Positions 41,000 through 51,373 of a stretch of 64,000 nucleotides of DNA are shown here, piece after piece. Position 1 is the stretch's first letter, and the number at the start of each line of letters is the position of its first letter. The DNA comes from Streptococcus sp. (GTDB taxonomy: Bacteria; Bacillota; Bacilli; Lactobacillales; Streptococcaceae), in the NCBI GenBank assembly GCA_030528055.1, contig JAUMZQ010000002.1, positions 186,001-250,000 of the forward strand, given 5' to 3'. The translations under genes were made by a program, and so were the position numbers. Under the pieces are notes generated by a model that saw nothing but the letters and a program-made list of their open reading frames with translations, ran no database searches and was not told where the DNA came from.

Positions 41000-41983
41000 C
41001 TAAGCTAAAGCGGGAGATAATTCTTCACCGATTTGAGCTAAACGCTCTACCACTTCTTCTTTAGATAAGCCATGTTCAGCAACATAGCGATTTTTTTCAT
41101 GAACTCGACATTCATGTGAACAACCACGAAGGTATTTATCTTCATTTTCCTCAGAAGCTAGAATACGACGATTACAGAAAGGATTCGCACAATTGACATA
41201 ACGCTCACACGGTGTTCCATCAAACCAATCTTTTCCTACGACACACGGATTAACATGGTTGATATCAACAGAGATTCGTTCATCAAAGACATACATTTTA
41301 CCATCCCAAAGCTCACCTTGAACTTCTGGATCTTTTCCATAAGTCGCAATACCTCCATGTAGCTGACCAACATCTTTGTATCCCTCACGAACCATCCAGC
41401 CAGAGAATTTCTCGCAACGAACACCACCTGTACAGTAAACAACGACTCGTTTATCCATGAATTTTTCTTTGTTGTCACGAACCCATTGTGGCAACTCACG
41501 AAAGTTCCGAATGTCTGGACGAACAGCTCCGCGGAAATGTCCTAAATCATACTCGTAGTCATTCCGTGTGTCAAGAACAACCGTATCTTCGTCTAACAGA
41601 GCTTCCTTAAACTCTTTTGGTGATAAATAAGCACCCGTTGTCTCTAGTGGATTGATATCGTGATCAAAATGATCGTCTTCTAACCCTAAATGTACAATCT
41701 CTTTTTTATAACGGACAAACATTTTTTTAAATGCTTGTTCATTTTCTTCATCAATTTTAAACCAAAGATCTTCCATATTAGGAAGTGTATGGACATAGTC
41801 CATGTATTTTTGGGTTGTTTCATAGTCTCCTGAAACTGTACCATTAATTCCTTCGTCTGCAACAAGGATTCTTCCTTTTAGTCCAATAGACTTACAAAAA
41901 GCTAAATGTTCTGCTGCAAATTGTTCTGCATTTTCAATGGGAACATATTTGTAGTAAAGTAGAACGCGAATATCTTTTGCCAT
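41000..41983 (-). CDS. trhO: tRNA uridine(34) hydroxylase TrhO (rhodanese-like)
   Basis: 327 residues, YceA/TrhO family. Oxygen-dependent hydroxylation of wobble U34 towards 5-hydroxyuridine derivatives in tRNA. N-terminal acylphosphatase-like domain (about 1-95), rhodanese domain with the active-site loop CTGGVRCEK (Cys184), and a C-terminal Cys-rich zinc-like region ([31 protein letters not shown], ...CSHECR). Monocistronic with its own terminator. Confidence 0.93.
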   Translation of the reverse strand: MAKDIRVLLYYKYVPIENAEQFAAEHLAFCKSIGLKGRILVADEGINGTVSGDYETTQKYMDYVHTLPNMEDLWFKIDEENEQAFKKMFVRYKKEIVHLGLEDDHFDHDINPLETTGAYLSPKEFKEALLDEDTVVLDTRNDYEYDLGHFRGAVRPDIRNFRELPQWVRDNKEKFMDKRVVVYCTGGVRCEKFSGWMVREGYKDVGQLHGGIATYGKDPEVQGELWDGKMYVFDERISVDINHVNPCVVGKDWFDGTPCERYVNCANPFCNRRILASEENEDKYLRGCSHECRVHEKNRYVAEHGLSKEEVVERLAQIGEELSPALA

Positions 41984-42086
41984 AAGATTTCAACTCTCTT
42001 TTCTTTATATAATATTCTGAATTTTTAATTCATCCTCTTCATTATACCTTTATTAGCAAAGTGTCGCAATCTATTTGGCTAAATTT

Positions 42087-42569
42087 TTACTGTTCTTCCA
42101 GTTTTGATAGATAGTTATCAAAGCGTCTTTGCTGCCAATCTCCTACTATTTTTAGAAAAAGGTTAACAATCAGTGAAAAAAAGAAATAAATAATAAAAAT
42201 AAAGAAAATTGCCATCAAAAAGAGTGGATGAAAAACATTATTTCGATAAAGCACATGATTAAAATGGTAATTTTGACAGGCTATCATAAAAGTTAAGAAG
42301 AAAGTCATGGCCAATACTCCCCACTTGGTCAAATAGAAACTATTATAAAAATTAACTCCTAACATGAAAGAACGCACCAAAAAATAAACAGCCAAAATAA
42401 TATAGAAAATATTTAAAATATCAATACTGACTGTACGTTGTCCAAATAAATACAAACCTACCATAACTGGAATGAACATTATTTGAAACAATGTATAAGT
42501 CTCATAGCCTGCTTTATGAACCAATTCTCTTTCTCGCTCGTCTAAAATTTTTAATTTTACTAAATTCAT
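42087..42569 (-). CDS. Small polytopic membrane protein of an XRE cassette
   Basis: 160 residues; not recognised precisely. A charged N-terminus (LKILDERERELVHKAGYETYT) is followed by four hydrophobic segments and a basic C-terminal end. This layout (ERE/DER...HKAG start plus 4 TM) is seen in DUF-type membrane proteins paired with small XRE regulators. The strong RBS AAGGAG precedes the ATG. It follows the XRE gene by 63 bases, probably the same unit. Confidence 0.7.
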   Translation of the reverse strand: MNLVKLKILDERERELVHKAGYETYTLFQIMFIPVMVGLYLFGQRTVSIDILNIFYIILAVYFLVRSFMLGVNFYNSFYLTKWGVLAMTFFLTFMIACQNYHFNHVLYRNNVFHPLFLMAIFFIFIIYFFFSLIVNLFLKIVGDWQQRRFDNYLSKLEEQ

Positions 42570-42632
42570 TTTTTCTCCTTATCTAAATCAAATTAATAAG
42601 AATCACTATTTCCTCAGAAAGTCTTAGTTTTT

Positions 42633-42839
42633 TTAATCATTACTTTCTTCCCAAAATAATTGATCCAAGGTTTTATCCAAAGCATGACAAATGGCTAAAC
42701 AAAGACTAAGGCTAGGATTGTATTTTCCAGCTTCAATTAAACCGATTGTCTGCCTTGTGACACCGATTTTTGTAGCCAAATCATCTTGTGTCATTTCATG
42801 CTCTACACGCGCTACTTTTAATTTAATATTTTTAATCAC
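42633..42839 (-). CDS. Small XRE-family transcriptional regulator (YozG-like)
   Basis: 68 residues, nearly only a helix-turn-helix: VARVEHEMTQDDLATKIGVTRQTIGLIEAGKYNPSLSLCLAICHALDKTLDQLFW. Start is GTG at 42839, directly after the stop of a 54-residue membrane ORF. Such minimal XRE proteins commonly autoregulate neighbouring membrane-protein genes. No toxin is recognised here. Confidence 0.88.
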   Translation of the reverse strand: MIKNIKLKVARVEHEMTQDDLATKIGVTRQTIGLIEAGKYNPSLSLCLAICHALDKTLDQLFWEESND

Positions 42840-42840
42840 C

Positions 42841-43005
42841 TTATTTACCCTTTCCTGTATTTTTAAAAAACATCCAGAACAAACCTAAAGTAACAAAGGA
42901 AAATCCCATGACTGTGAATGTGAAATGGCTCTGTTCGTTCCCTAATATAATAAAGGTTATACCAATCAATAAATAAGCTAAACCAATTAGATAGTGATTC
43001 TTCAT
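42841..43005 (-). CDS. 54-residue membrane protein
   Basis: Reading from the ATG at 43005: starts MKNHYLIGLAYLLIGITFII and ends FWMFFKNTGKGK. Two hydrophobic helices with a short polar loop (GNEQSHF). AAAAGGAG precedes the ATG with good spacing, and the stop is one base before the GTG of the XRE gene, so the three small genes form one cassette. Function is unknown. Confidence 0.75.
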   Translation of the reverse strand: MKNHYLIGLAYLLIGITFIILGNEQSHFTFTVMGFSFVTLGLFWMFFKNTGKGK

Positions 43006-43163
43006 TTGTAACTCCTTTTTCCTATTTTCACTTTATATTATACATTATATTTTTCATAATGCAATATATATATTGCATTCTTTTGAGTAAAAAACAAAAA
43101 AATTGAAGAACTATCTAGGATAATTCTCCAATTTAATAAGATTGTTTCAAATTTCTTTACTGA

Positions 43164-43727
43164 CTAATCCTTCTTCAGACTTCCTGACTTCATCTGTGTC
43201 TTAGAATAAGCAATCAAAAGCAACGTTCCAACAACCATTACCGTTAAACTATTTGCGATTGTTGCAACCAATCCCTGTGCATATACCTTATTTGCAGGCT
43301 CATGGTATAATAAAATATCTCCAGTTGGAGCAAGAAATCCCCAAGCCAAAAGATTGGCAACAAATTGAATAACGTTGAATCTAATAATATCTTGTAATTC
43401 AAAAACGCCTTTCGATGCACGAATACGGTTTTTAGCTAAGCCAACAATAAAACCAAATATACCACTTCCAAGAACCCATGACCACCACGGGGTTCCAGTT
43501 TGTGCATCTTTTAAAGTATGTCCTATAAAACCAACGAAAAAGCCAACAATAGGTCCAAAAATCACACTAAACAAAGATTGCACAGCATATTGTAGTTGAA
43601 TACTGGTATTAGGAACAGGAGTAGGAATACTAATCATTGCAATAACAACAAAAAGTGCTGCTCCAATCCCTATTGCTACTACACTTTTAATATCAAATTC
43701 AAATATTGTTTTAAAATTTTTGTTCAT
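43164..43727 (-). CDS. ECF transporter S component, UPF0397 family
   Basis: 187 residues, about six membrane segments. Family pattern: [57 protein letters not shown] then [13 protein letters not shown] and [35 protein letters not shown]. These are the hallmarks of UPF0397 S components (predicted ECF importers of unknown substrate). It lies 16 bases after the SAM-hydroxide adenosyltransferase gene. The matching ATPases and EcfT are probably those at 37.5-40 kb or a housekeeping module. Confidence 0.88.
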   Translation of the reverse strand: MNKNFKTIFEFDIKSVVAIGIGAALFVVIAMISIPTPVPNTSIQLQYAVQSLFSVIFGPIVGFFVGFIGHTLKDAQTGTPWWSWVLGSGIFGFIVGLAKNRIRASKGVFELQDIIRFNVIQFVANLLAWGFLAPTGDILLYHEPANKVYAQGLVATIANSLTVMVVGTLLLIAYSKTQMKSGSLKKD

Positions 43728-43743
43728 TATACTACCTCATTTT

Positions 43744-44589
43744 TTACAAATCAATGCGTCTAATCTCAATGTGCCATTGTGCTCCAACACCAACATTATA
43801 TGCCTTAGCAAAAGAGCCTTGGTTAATGGCCAACCCAACACGATAGAGCGAATTAATATAAATAATTGGCTGACCAATACGCACATCAGCAAACGATTTA
43901 CCATAAGTAACCTGATTCTGATAGACTAGCATATCGTTATTATAAATGGTTACTTCAAAACGTTCATTAAATTCTGGATTCAATGTCTGAAATTCTTCTC
44001 TTGTAATAGAAGTCCAGAGTGATCCGAAACGAACATCCAATATATCAACTGCTCCACTAACAAAATCGTCAGATAATGTTGTTTCTACTACAGGGATTTC
44101 TACAATATCTTCCACTGCTAATTCTGGACCTACTTCTTCAAAAGCGATATGACCACTCGCAAGTTTGGCACCAGTATAAGCATAAACATCTCGACCATGG
44201 AAAGTATAAGAATGCTCTGTATTTTTTCTGCGATTCTTTACTTCCGAGATTTCTCTAATTTCCACGATTCCCACATGTTTTTTGATAAAGGAAAGAGTCC
44301 CATTATCTGGAGTTACGATATATTGATTTTTGCTAGTTTTTGCTACTACACTTTTTCGTTTTGAACCAACACCCGGGTCCACAACAGATACAAAGGTGGT
44401 ACCCTCTGGCCAGTAGTTCACCGTTTGAAATAGACGGTAACTTCCCTCAAAGATATTGTAAGGGGTAATATCATGTGTTAAGTGATGTATTTTTAAAGTT
44501 GGTGACTCTTCTAGCGCAACTCCAATCATCGCGGATACAGCCCCATCAACCAAACCAAAATCCGATTGTAGTACGAGTAAATTATTCAT
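43744..44589 (-). CDS. SAM hydroxide adenosyltransferase-like protein (DUF62)
   Basis: 281 residues. Family enzymes split S-adenosylmethionine with hydroxide into adenosine and methionine; related ones are SAM-dependent fluorinase and chlorinase. The hydrolytic triad is visible: Asp71 and Arg78 (VDPGVGSKRKS) and His131 (FHGRDVY), with the 7-residue Asp-Arg spacing of archaeal DUF62. Start MNNLLVLQSDFGLVDGAVSAMIG is the family N-terminus. No signal peptide. It has its own promoter and is followed by the UPF0397 S component, suggesting linked function. The biological role in streptococci is unknown. Confidence 0.88.
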   Translation of the reverse strand: MNNLLVLQSDFGLVDGAVSAMIGVALEESPTLKIHHLTHDITPYNIFEGSYRLFQTVNYWPEGTTFVSVVDPGVGSKRKSVVAKTSKNQYIVTPDNGTLSFIKKHVGIVEIREISEVKNRRKNTEHSYTFHGRDVYAYTGAKLASGHIAFEEVGPELAVEDIVEIPVVETTLSDDFVSGAVDILDVRFGSLWTSITREEFQTLNPEFNERFEVTIYNNDMLVYQNQVTYGKSFADVRIGQPIIYINSLYRVGLAINQGSFAKAYNVGVGAQWHIEIRRIDL

Positions 44590-44627
44590 GTGCTTATTCG
44601 CTCCTTAAGTTTAATAATAATTTTTAT

Positions 44628-44682
44628 ATTTCATCTGAAATGCAGACTTTCCCATCATACCAAAATTTAGCTTATTTCGCAA
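44628..44682 (-). promoter_or_regulatory. Promoter and operator-like palindrome of the SAM hydrolase-S component operon
   Basis: Minus strand -35 TTGCGA (44677-44682), 17-base spacer, -10 TATGAT (44654-44659). A perfect palindrome ATTTCA-tc-TGAAAT occupies 44628-44641, about 6-19 bases after the expected start of transcription, so it may be an operator or an mRNA hairpin. Confidence 0.6.
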
Positions 44683-44700
44683 AATACTAATTTTCTTATT

Positions 44701-45393
44701 TTAACGATGACTGACTTTTCTAGTAATATAATCACCTAAAAATTGTATGAAGAAAATCAATAATAAAATTAACAAAGTCGCTAAGATTGTTACATCATTA
44801 TTGTAGCGCTGGTAACCATAAGAGATTGCAACATTTCCCAAACCACCCGCACCAATGGCGCCGGCCATAGCTGTTTCACCAACAAGGGAAATCAACGTAA
44901 CGGTGGTCACTCTTATTAAATCTGGCAGACCTTCTCTCAAATAAACTCCAACTATATCACCAAAAGTTGCACCACTAGCTTGAGCGGCCTCTATAACTCC
45001 TCGATCTAATTCAGATAAAACCACCTGTACTTGACGAGCAAAGAAAGGAAATACAGCTAGTGAAAGAGGAACTAGTGCAGCAGTCGGTCCGATTCCCGTT
45101 CCAACAAGAGCACGCGTAAAGGGATTGATTAAAGCAAGAAGAATGATGAAAGGAATAGCCCGAAAGATAGAGGTTATCTTATCTAAAATCCAGAACACAA
45201 TTTTATTTTCTAAAATACCATCTGGACCTGTCAACACAAGAATCAGACCAGCAATCAAGCCCATTAACCCACCTATGATAAAAGAAATGACAGTCATATA
45301 AAGTGTTAAATAAATTGCAGTTCCCCAGCCTGCTTGACCAGACCAACCTAATTTATAAACATTTGGTAAGTAAGTACTTATCAGATTAATCAT
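44701..45393 (-). CDS. metI: Methionine ABC transporter permease MetI
   Basis: 230 residues from the ATG at 45393, which has AAAGGAG at 6 bases and overlaps the metN stop. BPD-type permease, five membrane helices, with the EAA-like loop [25 protein letters not shown]. Works with MetN and MetQ to import D/L-methionine. Confidence 0.94.
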   Translation of the reverse strand: MINLISTYLPNVYKLGWSGQAGWGTAIYLTLYMTVISFIIGGLMGLIAGLILVLTGPDGILENKIVFWILDKITSIFRAIPFIILLALINPFTRALVGTGIGPTAALVPLSLAVFPFFARQVQVVLSELDRGVIEAAQASGATFGDIVGVYLREGLPDLIRVTTVTLISLVGETAMAGAIGAGGLGNVAISYGYQRYNNDVTILATLLILLLIFFIQFLGDYITRKVSHR

Positions 45394-46459
45394 TAGCAAC
45401 TCCTTTCTTCAGAATGGACAATTCTACTCCTGAATTTTTTAAATTTTGTTGTGCATCTAGTAGATTGTTGGTTTCTCCCGATAAAATAACCACCATCTCA
45501 CCCACTGGAGTATGATCCAAAATTTCAATATTCCCATATAAAATATTAGCCGAAATGTGATATTGTTTGTAGATATCATTGATGATAGCTGTATCGGTTA
45601 CCGCACCTGAATATTTCAAATGTGCTAAAATCGAGTCTTCAGGTAATTTGCGGACAATTTTTTGCTGATAAATTTTAACCAGTGCTTCGTTAATTCCGGT
45701 CGCAGTTGTAATAAAATCACGAGTCAGTTCTTTTTGAGGATTAGAAAAAATATCTAAAACAGTTCCTTCTTCAATCAACTCACCATTTTGCATAACAGCT
45801 ACTCGGTTGGCAATATCTTTAACAATTTGCATTTCATGCGTGATTAATATAATAGTTAAATTGAGCTTTTGATTCAAATCTTGTAATAGTGCTAAAATCT
45901 GCTTAGTCGTCTTAGGATCAAGAGCTGAAGTCGCTTCATCTGAAATCAAAATCTTTGGATCATTGGCTAAAGCACGCGCAATAGCTACACGCTGTTTTTG
46001 TCCACCAGATAATTGTGCAGGATAATTTTCAGCACGATCTGCTAACCCAACTAATTCCAATAATTTTTTAACCTTTTCCGATTTTTCCTTCTTAGAAAGT
46101 GAAGAGTGTTTCAGAGCAAAAGCTACATTTTCTTCAGCCGTTAGTTGAGCCATCAAATTGAAATGTTGAAAAATCATACCAATGTCCTTACGTTTTTGAC
46201 GTAATTTGGCTGCATTTAGTTGAACACTGTTTTTATCATATAGTATATCTTCATCGACAGTCACTTTTCCAGATGATGGTTTTTGTAAGAGATTGACAAC
46301 TCGAACAAGAGTGGATTTACCAGCTCCAGAATAGCCAACAATCCCATAAATGTCTCCACGATTAATGTGAATGGTGACATCCTTAACCGCTTGAATTTGT
46401 TTTTTCTTTTGATGAAACGTTACATCGATATTGTCTAATTTAATAATTTCATTCGTCAT
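45386..46459 (-). CDS. metN: Methionine ABC transporter ATPase MetN
   Basis: About 357 residues. ABC domain: Walker [10 protein letters not shown] (about 44), signature LSGGQKQR, Walker [15 protein letters not shown]-loop ITHEM; the C-terminal ~80 residues form the NIL regulatory domain that binds methionine ([34 protein letters not shown]). The start is ambiguous: ATG 46459 or TTG 46468 (AAGGAG lies nearer the TTG). Overlaps the M20 peptidase end. Confidence 0.95.
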   Translation of the reverse strand: MTNEIIKLDNIDVTFHQKKKQIQAVKDVTIHINRGDIYGIVGYSGAGKSTLVRVVNLLQKPSSGKVTVDEDILYDKNSVQLNAAKLRQKRKDIGMIFQHFNLMAQLTAEENVAFALKHSSLSKKEKSEKVKKLLELVGLADRAENYPAQLSGGQKQRVAIARALANDPKILISDEATSALDPKTTKQILALLQDLNQKLNLTIILITHEMQIVKDIANRVAVMQNGELIEEGTVLDIFSNPQKELTRDFITTATGINEALVKIYQQKIVRKLPEDSILAHLKYSGAVTDTAIINDIYKQYHISANILYGNIEILDHTPVGEMVVILSGETNNLLDAQQNLKNSGVELSILKKGVAND

Positions 46460-47825
46460 AACTTGCAATCAACTCCTTGATTAGTTCAATATGGGTATAG
46501 TAGTCAGCTAAGCGTACATTTTCATCGCCACCATGATCACGACTATTCACATTCCCAATTCCAAAAGCAAGAATTGGTACGTTTAAGGCGTGAAAAACGG
46601 TGTGCATCGGTCCTGTACCAGCAGTTGTAGGAAGAACTGATACTCCTTCTGGATAAAACTCTTTTGCTAACTTCACAACATTTAAAATAGCTGGATCACT
46701 CATATCACTTCGGTAACTCTTCTCTCCTAAGGTATAAGTCAATTCTATCTGTTCATATCCATTCTTCTTTAACTGCTTGTTAATTTTATCCAAAACATCA
46801 TGTGGTTCTAAACCTGGAACTAGTCTAACTTCCATTTTAGCAGTTGCTTGGGCAGGTAAAATAGTCTTCACTCCTTGACCTTGGTAACCAGAGTAAATCC
46901 CCTCAATGTTGATAGCTGGCTCAAAATAGAAACGACGCAATAATTGTTCTCGTTCTTCCTTTAACAGAGGTGTTGTCAAGCCATATATTTCCACTAATTC
47001 CTCAGAAGATTTTAGAGCATATTTTTCCACCAAAGCCAATTCTCGCTCATTGGGTTCCTGAATACAATCATAAATCCCATCTACCAAGATATGACCATCT
47101 TGGGAACGCAAACTAGTGATAGCATTTAAAAGATACCATGATGCTGAGTCAATCACACCGCCATAACTAGAATGAATATCAACATCCGCACTCTTAACAG
47201 ACATATCAAAGGTTACAATTCCTTTATTCCCACCAGATATTTCCAGTTGCCCTAACTGATTTCGAGTTCCTTGCTCCCACACCAATAGATCAGCATGTCG
47301 AAAACGATGTCCATGTTCTGCTAAATATTGATCCAAATCCGTAGAAGCAGATTCTTCAGCACCTTCCATTATAAAAGTAATATTAACAGGCAATTCTCCA
47401 TATTCACGAATATACTTTCTGACAGCCGTCAATCGTGCTGTTATATGCCCTTTATCATCATCGACTCCTCGTCCATACATTACTCCATAATGAACAGATA
47501 ATGTGAACGGATCATTGCTCCATACCTGATCATTATCTGCTGGAACGGTATCATAATGATTATAAAAAATAATGGTCTTAGCATCTGGATTTGGTGATTT
47601 AAAGTCTGCTATAACAAAGGGAGCAGTATAGCGGTCATCAATCGTCACCTTAGCTCCTGCTGCAGTAAAAATTTCTCCTAGATAATTGGCAACTTCTTTG
47701 AGCCCAATTTGTTGAGCAAAAATAGATTTTTTTGAAATCAAGGTTCTCAGCACTTCAAAATAATGTTGAGCCACTTCATCATTTTCAAATTTTTCAATTT
47801 GTTCTATCTCAGTCGAGAAAGGCAT
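46449..47825 (-). CDS. M20-family metallopeptidase in the methionine operon
   Basis: 458 residues. Metal ligands are visible: HYDTVPA (His/Asp), [10 protein letters not shown] (bridging Asp), EGAEESAS (Glu-Glu catalytic/ligand), and [13 protein letters not shown] with the late His. This is an aminopeptidase/dipeptidase or deacylase, probably releasing methionine from peptides or N-acyl methionine. The order metQ-peptidase-metN-metI recurs in pneumococcus. The substrate is inferred only from context. Confidence 0.9.
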   Translation of the reverse strand: MPFSTEIEQIEKFENDEVAQHYFEVLRTLISKKSIFAQQIGLKEVANYLGEIFTAAGAKVTIDDRYTAPFVIADFKSPNPDAKTIIFYNHYDTVPADNDQVWSNDPFTLSVHYGVMYGRGVDDDKGHITARLTAVRKYIREYGELPVNITFIMEGAEESASTDLDQYLAEHGHRFRHADLLVWEQGTRNQLGQLEISGGNKGIVTFDMSVKSADVDIHSSYGGVIDSASWYLLNAITSLRSQDGHILVDGIYDCIQEPNERELALVEKYALKSSEELVEIYGLTTPLLKEEREQLLRRFYFEPAINIEGIYSGYQGQGVKTILPAQATAKMEVRLVPGLEPHDVLDKINKQLKKNGYEQIELTYTLGEKSYRSDMSDPAILNVVKLAKEFYPEGVSVLPTTAGTGPMHTVFHALNVPILAFGIGNVNSRDHGGDENVRLADYYTHIELIKELIASYDE

Positions 47826-47957
47826 ATATATCTCCCACTATCTTGAATCATATTGTAATGATTCGTATTCTTATCTTACAACTATTAATAAAGCCATCCA
47901 CTTAAAGAGCAGATAAAGGGCTGGAAACGAGTTCCCGCCCTACTTTCTGAATTATTG

Positions 47958-48833
47958 TTATTTCCAAACTGGTTGGTCCAAACCATCTGATGATTCTTCA
48001 ATAACTTTCTTCACTTCATCTGTGTGATAAGCCTTGACAATTTTCTCAATAGCTTCTGCCTTATCTGATTTTTTCCAATCTTTATTTGCAGCAATCAAAT
48101 TATACCATAGTTTTGAATTTTCACCTGGTTCTTCTTTAAACAGAGCTTTTTCATAATCAACTTTAGCTTCACGAACAAAATTATTGTTAATGACTGCAGC
48201 ATCAACTGATGTTAAAGAAGCAGCCGTTTGAGAAGCATCTAACTCAGATATTTTTAAATTCTTAGGATTTTCTTTAATATTTGCTATTGTAGCCAGTTCA
48301 TTATCTTTCGAATCTAATGTAATCAGACCAGCTTCCTCAAGCAGATTTAAAGCACGACTTTCATTCGTTGCATCATTCGGAACAGCTATTGTACCGTTTT
48401 TAGGGATATCTTTCACATCCGTGTATTTGTTTTTGCCATCCTTGGTTCCTGAATAAAGACGAATTGGAGAAATGTACGTATCTGCAACAGCTACTACATC
48501 TGCATTGTTCTCTTTGTTCCAATTTTCAAGGAAATAATAATGTTGGAATGCATTGATATCGACATCTTTATCAACTAGAGCTTTATTTGGTTGACTATAA
48601 TCAGTAAATTGACTAAATTCCAATTTCACTCCTGATTTTTCCTTGTCAAGAATTTCCTGAACTTTGTCCCAACGTGCTTGTTCTGTATCGCTCAAGCTCA
48701 TTGTTCCAATTTTAACAGTTACCGTATCCCCACTTGATTTACTATCTTTAGAAGATGAAGATGAGCAAGCTGCTAGACCAAACACAGTAATAGCTGCCAA
48801 CGTTGTTAAACCAAACCATTTTTTCAATTTCAT
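47958..48833 (-). CDS. metQ: Methionine-binding lipoprotein MetQ
   Basis: 291 residues. Lipoprotein signal with lipobox GLAAC (Cys23) then a Ser-rich spacer, and the NLPA/MetQ fold: VKIGTMSLSDTEQARWDKVQEILDKEKSGVKLEFSQFTDYSQPNKALVDKDVDINAFQHYYFLENWN. The NAFQHYYFLE segment is the typical ligand region. Anchored outside the membrane and feeding MetNI. 132 bases before the peptidase gene. Confidence 0.95.
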   Translation of the reverse strand: MKLKKWFGLTTLAAITVFGLAACSSSSSKDSKSSGDTVTVKIGTMSLSDTEQARWDKVQEILDKEKSGVKLEFSQFTDYSQPNKALVDKDVDINAFQHYYFLENWNKENNADVVAVADTYISPIRLYSGTKDGKNKYTDVKDIPKNGTIAVPNDATNESRALNLLEEAGLITLDSKDNELATIANIKENPKNLKISELDASQTAASLTSVDAAVINNNFVREAKVDYEKALFKEEPGENSKLWYNLIAANKDWKKSDKAEAIEKIVKAYHTDEVKKVIEESSDGLDQPVWK

Positions 48834-48848
48834 TTTGAAGTCTCCTTA

Positions 48849-49679
48849 TTATTTAATATCTTTCTCATCTGGTAGATAACTTCCACCTAGATATTTTTGA
48901 GAAAGTTTTTCCAATGTTCCATCATCGTATAATTCTTTGATTCGCTTATTAACAAACTTTTGAAGATCCTTTTCGTCTTTAGCAATGATTGGATAAACAT
49001 AGGGTTGTTGATCACTTGGTAGTTCAATTACTTCAAGATTGTCTAACTTTTGATCTTTAATAATTGTTTCAACCGTCAATCTTTCAAAAATTTTATAATC
49101 CGTCCGACCATCATTCAAATTCGCTAAAATCTGTTGAATGGTTCCGTCTGTATAGTTAACCTTCGTTGGATTATCTGTATGCTCTTTGTTATAGTCCTCT
49201 AATTGTTTAGCAGTAGAAGTTCCTTGCACCACTTCTGTTGATTTTCCACCAATATCATCTAGAGATTTGATACCTTCTCCCTTACGTACGACTAAAACAG
49301 TTGGATTTTTAGCGTAAGGACTAGTATAAAGATATTTATCAGCACGTTCATCAGAATAACTAATATTGTTGGCACCAATTTGATAACGATCGCTATCTAA
49401 ACCTGCAAAAATGGAAGCCCATTTTGTTTTATTGAAATTCAATTCATATTCATCTGAACCTTTAAAAATTTCACGTAAAACTTCAATTTCATATCCAGTT
49501 AAATTACCTTCTTTATCATCATAAGAAAAAGGTTTTGTTGTTCCAACCGTTCCAACTTCTATTGTTTTTTTGCTGCTCTTTTTATCTGTATTAGATGACG
49601 AGCAAGCTACCAAAGCTCCTAGAGCAAGAATGCCGACTGTCGCTATTGTAGCGGACTTCAATATTTTCTTTAAGTTCAT
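48849..49679 (-). CDS. Amino-acid ABC transporter substrate-binding lipoprotein
   Basis: 276 residues. Lipobox GALVAC (Cys about 26), then SBP_bac_3 fold ([37 protein letters not shown]). It stands first in the met cluster without its own permease; it may share a permease encoded elsewhere. Polar amino acid or cystine/cysteine specificity is suggested by family and setting but not proved. Confidence 0.88.
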   Translation of the reverse strand: MNLKKILKSATIATVGILALGALVACSSSNTDKKSSKKTIEVGTVGTTKPFSYDDKEGNLTGYEIEVLREIFKGSDEYELNFNKTKWASIFAGLDSDRYQIGANNISYSDERADKYLYTSPYAKNPTVLVVRKGEGIKSLDDIGGKSTEVVQGTSTAKQLEDYNKEHTDNPTKVNYTDGTIQQILANLNDGRTDYKIFERLTVETIIKDQKLDNLEVIELPSDQQPYVYPIIAKDEKDLQKFVNKRIKELYDDGTLEKLSQKYLGGSYLPDEKDIK

Positions 49680-49999
49680 TATTTTTTCCTCCTGAAAAAG
49701 TCTTTTTTATCATATCAAATATCTAATTGTTTGCCCATTATATATTTTTTATAAAGGTGATAACTTTTTCTTATTGCTGATTTTATCTTCACAGTTCAAA
49801 TCAGAGGCTATTTTTCTATTGTTCTATCATATCAAAAGAAAGGCTACTTGCCTATTATCAAATTTCTATACGTGTTCATAGTTATTTCTTATAATACAAA
49901 TAAAATATTTACTAAACAAACTAAAAAACTCTTGAGTTTTTTATAAACTCAAGAGTTCAAATTATCTTATTTTTTGTTATTTGTCGACTAACAACAAAT
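49680..49999. other. Intergenic region between met cluster and pgk
   Basis: 320 bases, AT-rich. It holds the pgk terminator (49927-49957) and the upstream sequence of the 48849-49679 gene with a -10-like TATAAT. I see no ORF with RBS and no T-box or SAM riboswitch that I can recognise. Confidence 0.5.
49925..49957 (-). terminator. Terminator after pgk
   Basis: 13-bp stem AACTCTTGAGTTT / AAACTCAAGAGTT, with T-run TTTTTTAG on the minus strand, 43 bases past the pgk stop. Confidence 0.8.
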
Positions 50000-51199
50000 T
50001 TATTTTTCAGTAAGTGCTGCAAGACCTGGCAAGACTTTACCTTCAAGAAGTTCCATAGAAGCTCCACCACCTGTTGAAATCCATGAGAATTTATCTGCAC
50101 GGCCAAGGTTGATCGCTGCTGCTGCTGAATCTCCACCACCAATGATTGATTTCACACCTGGTTGTTTAACGATTGAGTCCATCACTCCGATTGTACCTGC
50201 TTGGAAATCTGGGTTTTCAAAGACACCCATTGGTCCGTTCCAAACAACTGTCTTAGCACCTTCAAGGGCTTTGTCAAATTCTGCAATAGATTTTGGTCCG
50301 ATATCAAGTCCTAAGAATCCAGCATCAACTGCTTCACCGTCAGTATCCTTCACTTCAGTGTAGTCAGCAAATGCATTAGCTTCTTTTGAGTCAACTGGTA
50401 AAATTAATTTACCATCAGCTTTTGCCAATAAATCTTTTGCAATGTCTAATTTATCTTCTTCAACAAGTGAGTTACCAATTTCGATACCTTGAGCTTTATA
50501 GAATGTATAAGTCATTCCACCACCGATAAGGACCTTATCTGCTTTTTTAAGAAGGTTTTCGATAACACCAATCTTGTCAGAAACCTTAGAACCACCAAGA
50601 ATCGCTACAAATGGACGAACTGGGTTATCAACAGCTTCTTGGATATAAGCAATTTCATTTTCAAGAAGGAAACCTGCAACAGCTTTATCAACATTAGCAG
50701 AAATTCCAACGTTTGAAGCATGTGCGCGGTGAGCAGTACCAAATGCGTCATTTACAAAGATACCATCTCCAAGACTTGCCCAGTATTGACCCAATTCAGT
50801 ATCATTTTTAGATTCTTTTTTACCATCAACATCTTCAAAACGAGTATTTTCCACCAAAAGAACTTGTCCGTCTTCTAAAGCATTGATTGCTGCTTCAAGT
50901 TCAGCACCACGAGTAGCTCCTGGAATGAAGACAACATCTTGACCCAATTTTTCAGCTAAATTAGCTGCAACTGGTGCTAAAGATTTTCCATCTTTGTCAG
51001 CTTCTTCTTTTACACGTCCTAAGTGAGAGAACAAAATAGCACGTCCACCTTTTTCTAAAATATATTTGATTGTTGGTAATGCTGCAGAAATACGATTATC
51101 ATTTGTAATCACACCATCTTTAAGTGGCACATTAAAATCAACACGAACAAGGATTTTCTTTCCTTTTAAATCAACGTCTTTAACAGTCAGTTTTGCCAT
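50000..51199 (-). CDS. pgk: Phosphoglycerate kinase
   Basis: 399 residues, normal. Glycolytic enzyme forming ATP from 1,3-bisphosphoglycerate. Motifs: [10 protein letters not shown] (N-terminal), [47 protein letters not shown], and GGGDSAAA...[11 protein letters not shown]. Good RBS AAAGGAG. The promoter -10 TATAAT lies at 51235-51240. Monocistronic. Confidence 0.98.
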   Translation of the reverse strand: MAKLTVKDVDLKGKKILVRVDFNVPLKDGVITNDNRISAALPTIKYILEKGGRAILFSHLGRVKEEADKDGKSLAPVAANLAEKLGQDVVFIPGATRGAELEAAINALEDGQVLLVENTRFEDVDGKKESKNDTELGQYWASLGDGIFVNDAFGTAHRAHASNVGISANVDKAVAGFLLENEIAYIQEAVDNPVRPFVAILGGSKVSDKIGVIENLLKKADKVLIGGGMTYTFYKAQGIEIGNSLVEEDKLDIAKDLLAKADGKLILPVDSKEANAFADYTEVKDTDGEAVDAGFLGLDIGPKSIAEFDKALEGAKTVVWNGPMGVFENPDFQAGTIGVMDSIVKQPGVKSIIGGGDSAAAAINLGRADKFSWISTGGGASMELLEGKVLPGLAALTEK

Positions 51200-51250
51200 G
51201 TTATGTAAACTCCTTTTTCTATTTATACTGGACTATTATATCATATTTTC

Positions 51251-51279
51251 TAAAACTTTTCTTTATATAAAGAAAGTTT
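51251..51279. promoter_or_regulatory. Near-perfect AT-rich palindrome at the pgk promoter
   Basis: CTTTATATAAAG core (12 bp, perfect) with outer AAAACTTT/AAAGTTTT arms offset by one base. It sits on the -35 region of pgk. No T-run follows, so not a terminator; a regulatory site is possible. Confidence 0.4.
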
Positions 51280-51373
51280 TCACAATTCTCATTTCTAAAT
51301 TAATTCAGGCACACAGTCCAAAAGAACAATTTATTAAAATTTTATTTTTAAATCAAAAAAATATCCAAGTATC

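Noticed and set aside
42087..43005. Toxin-antitoxin module
   Set aside because: No recognised toxin fold; the small membrane proteins and XRE regulator fit better with a generic regulatory cassette.
49800..49860. AGGC-tactt-GCCT inverted repeat upstream of the amino-acid binding protein gene
   Set aside because: Four-base arms and no match to a known methionine or cysteine regulator box that I can recall; too weak to call.
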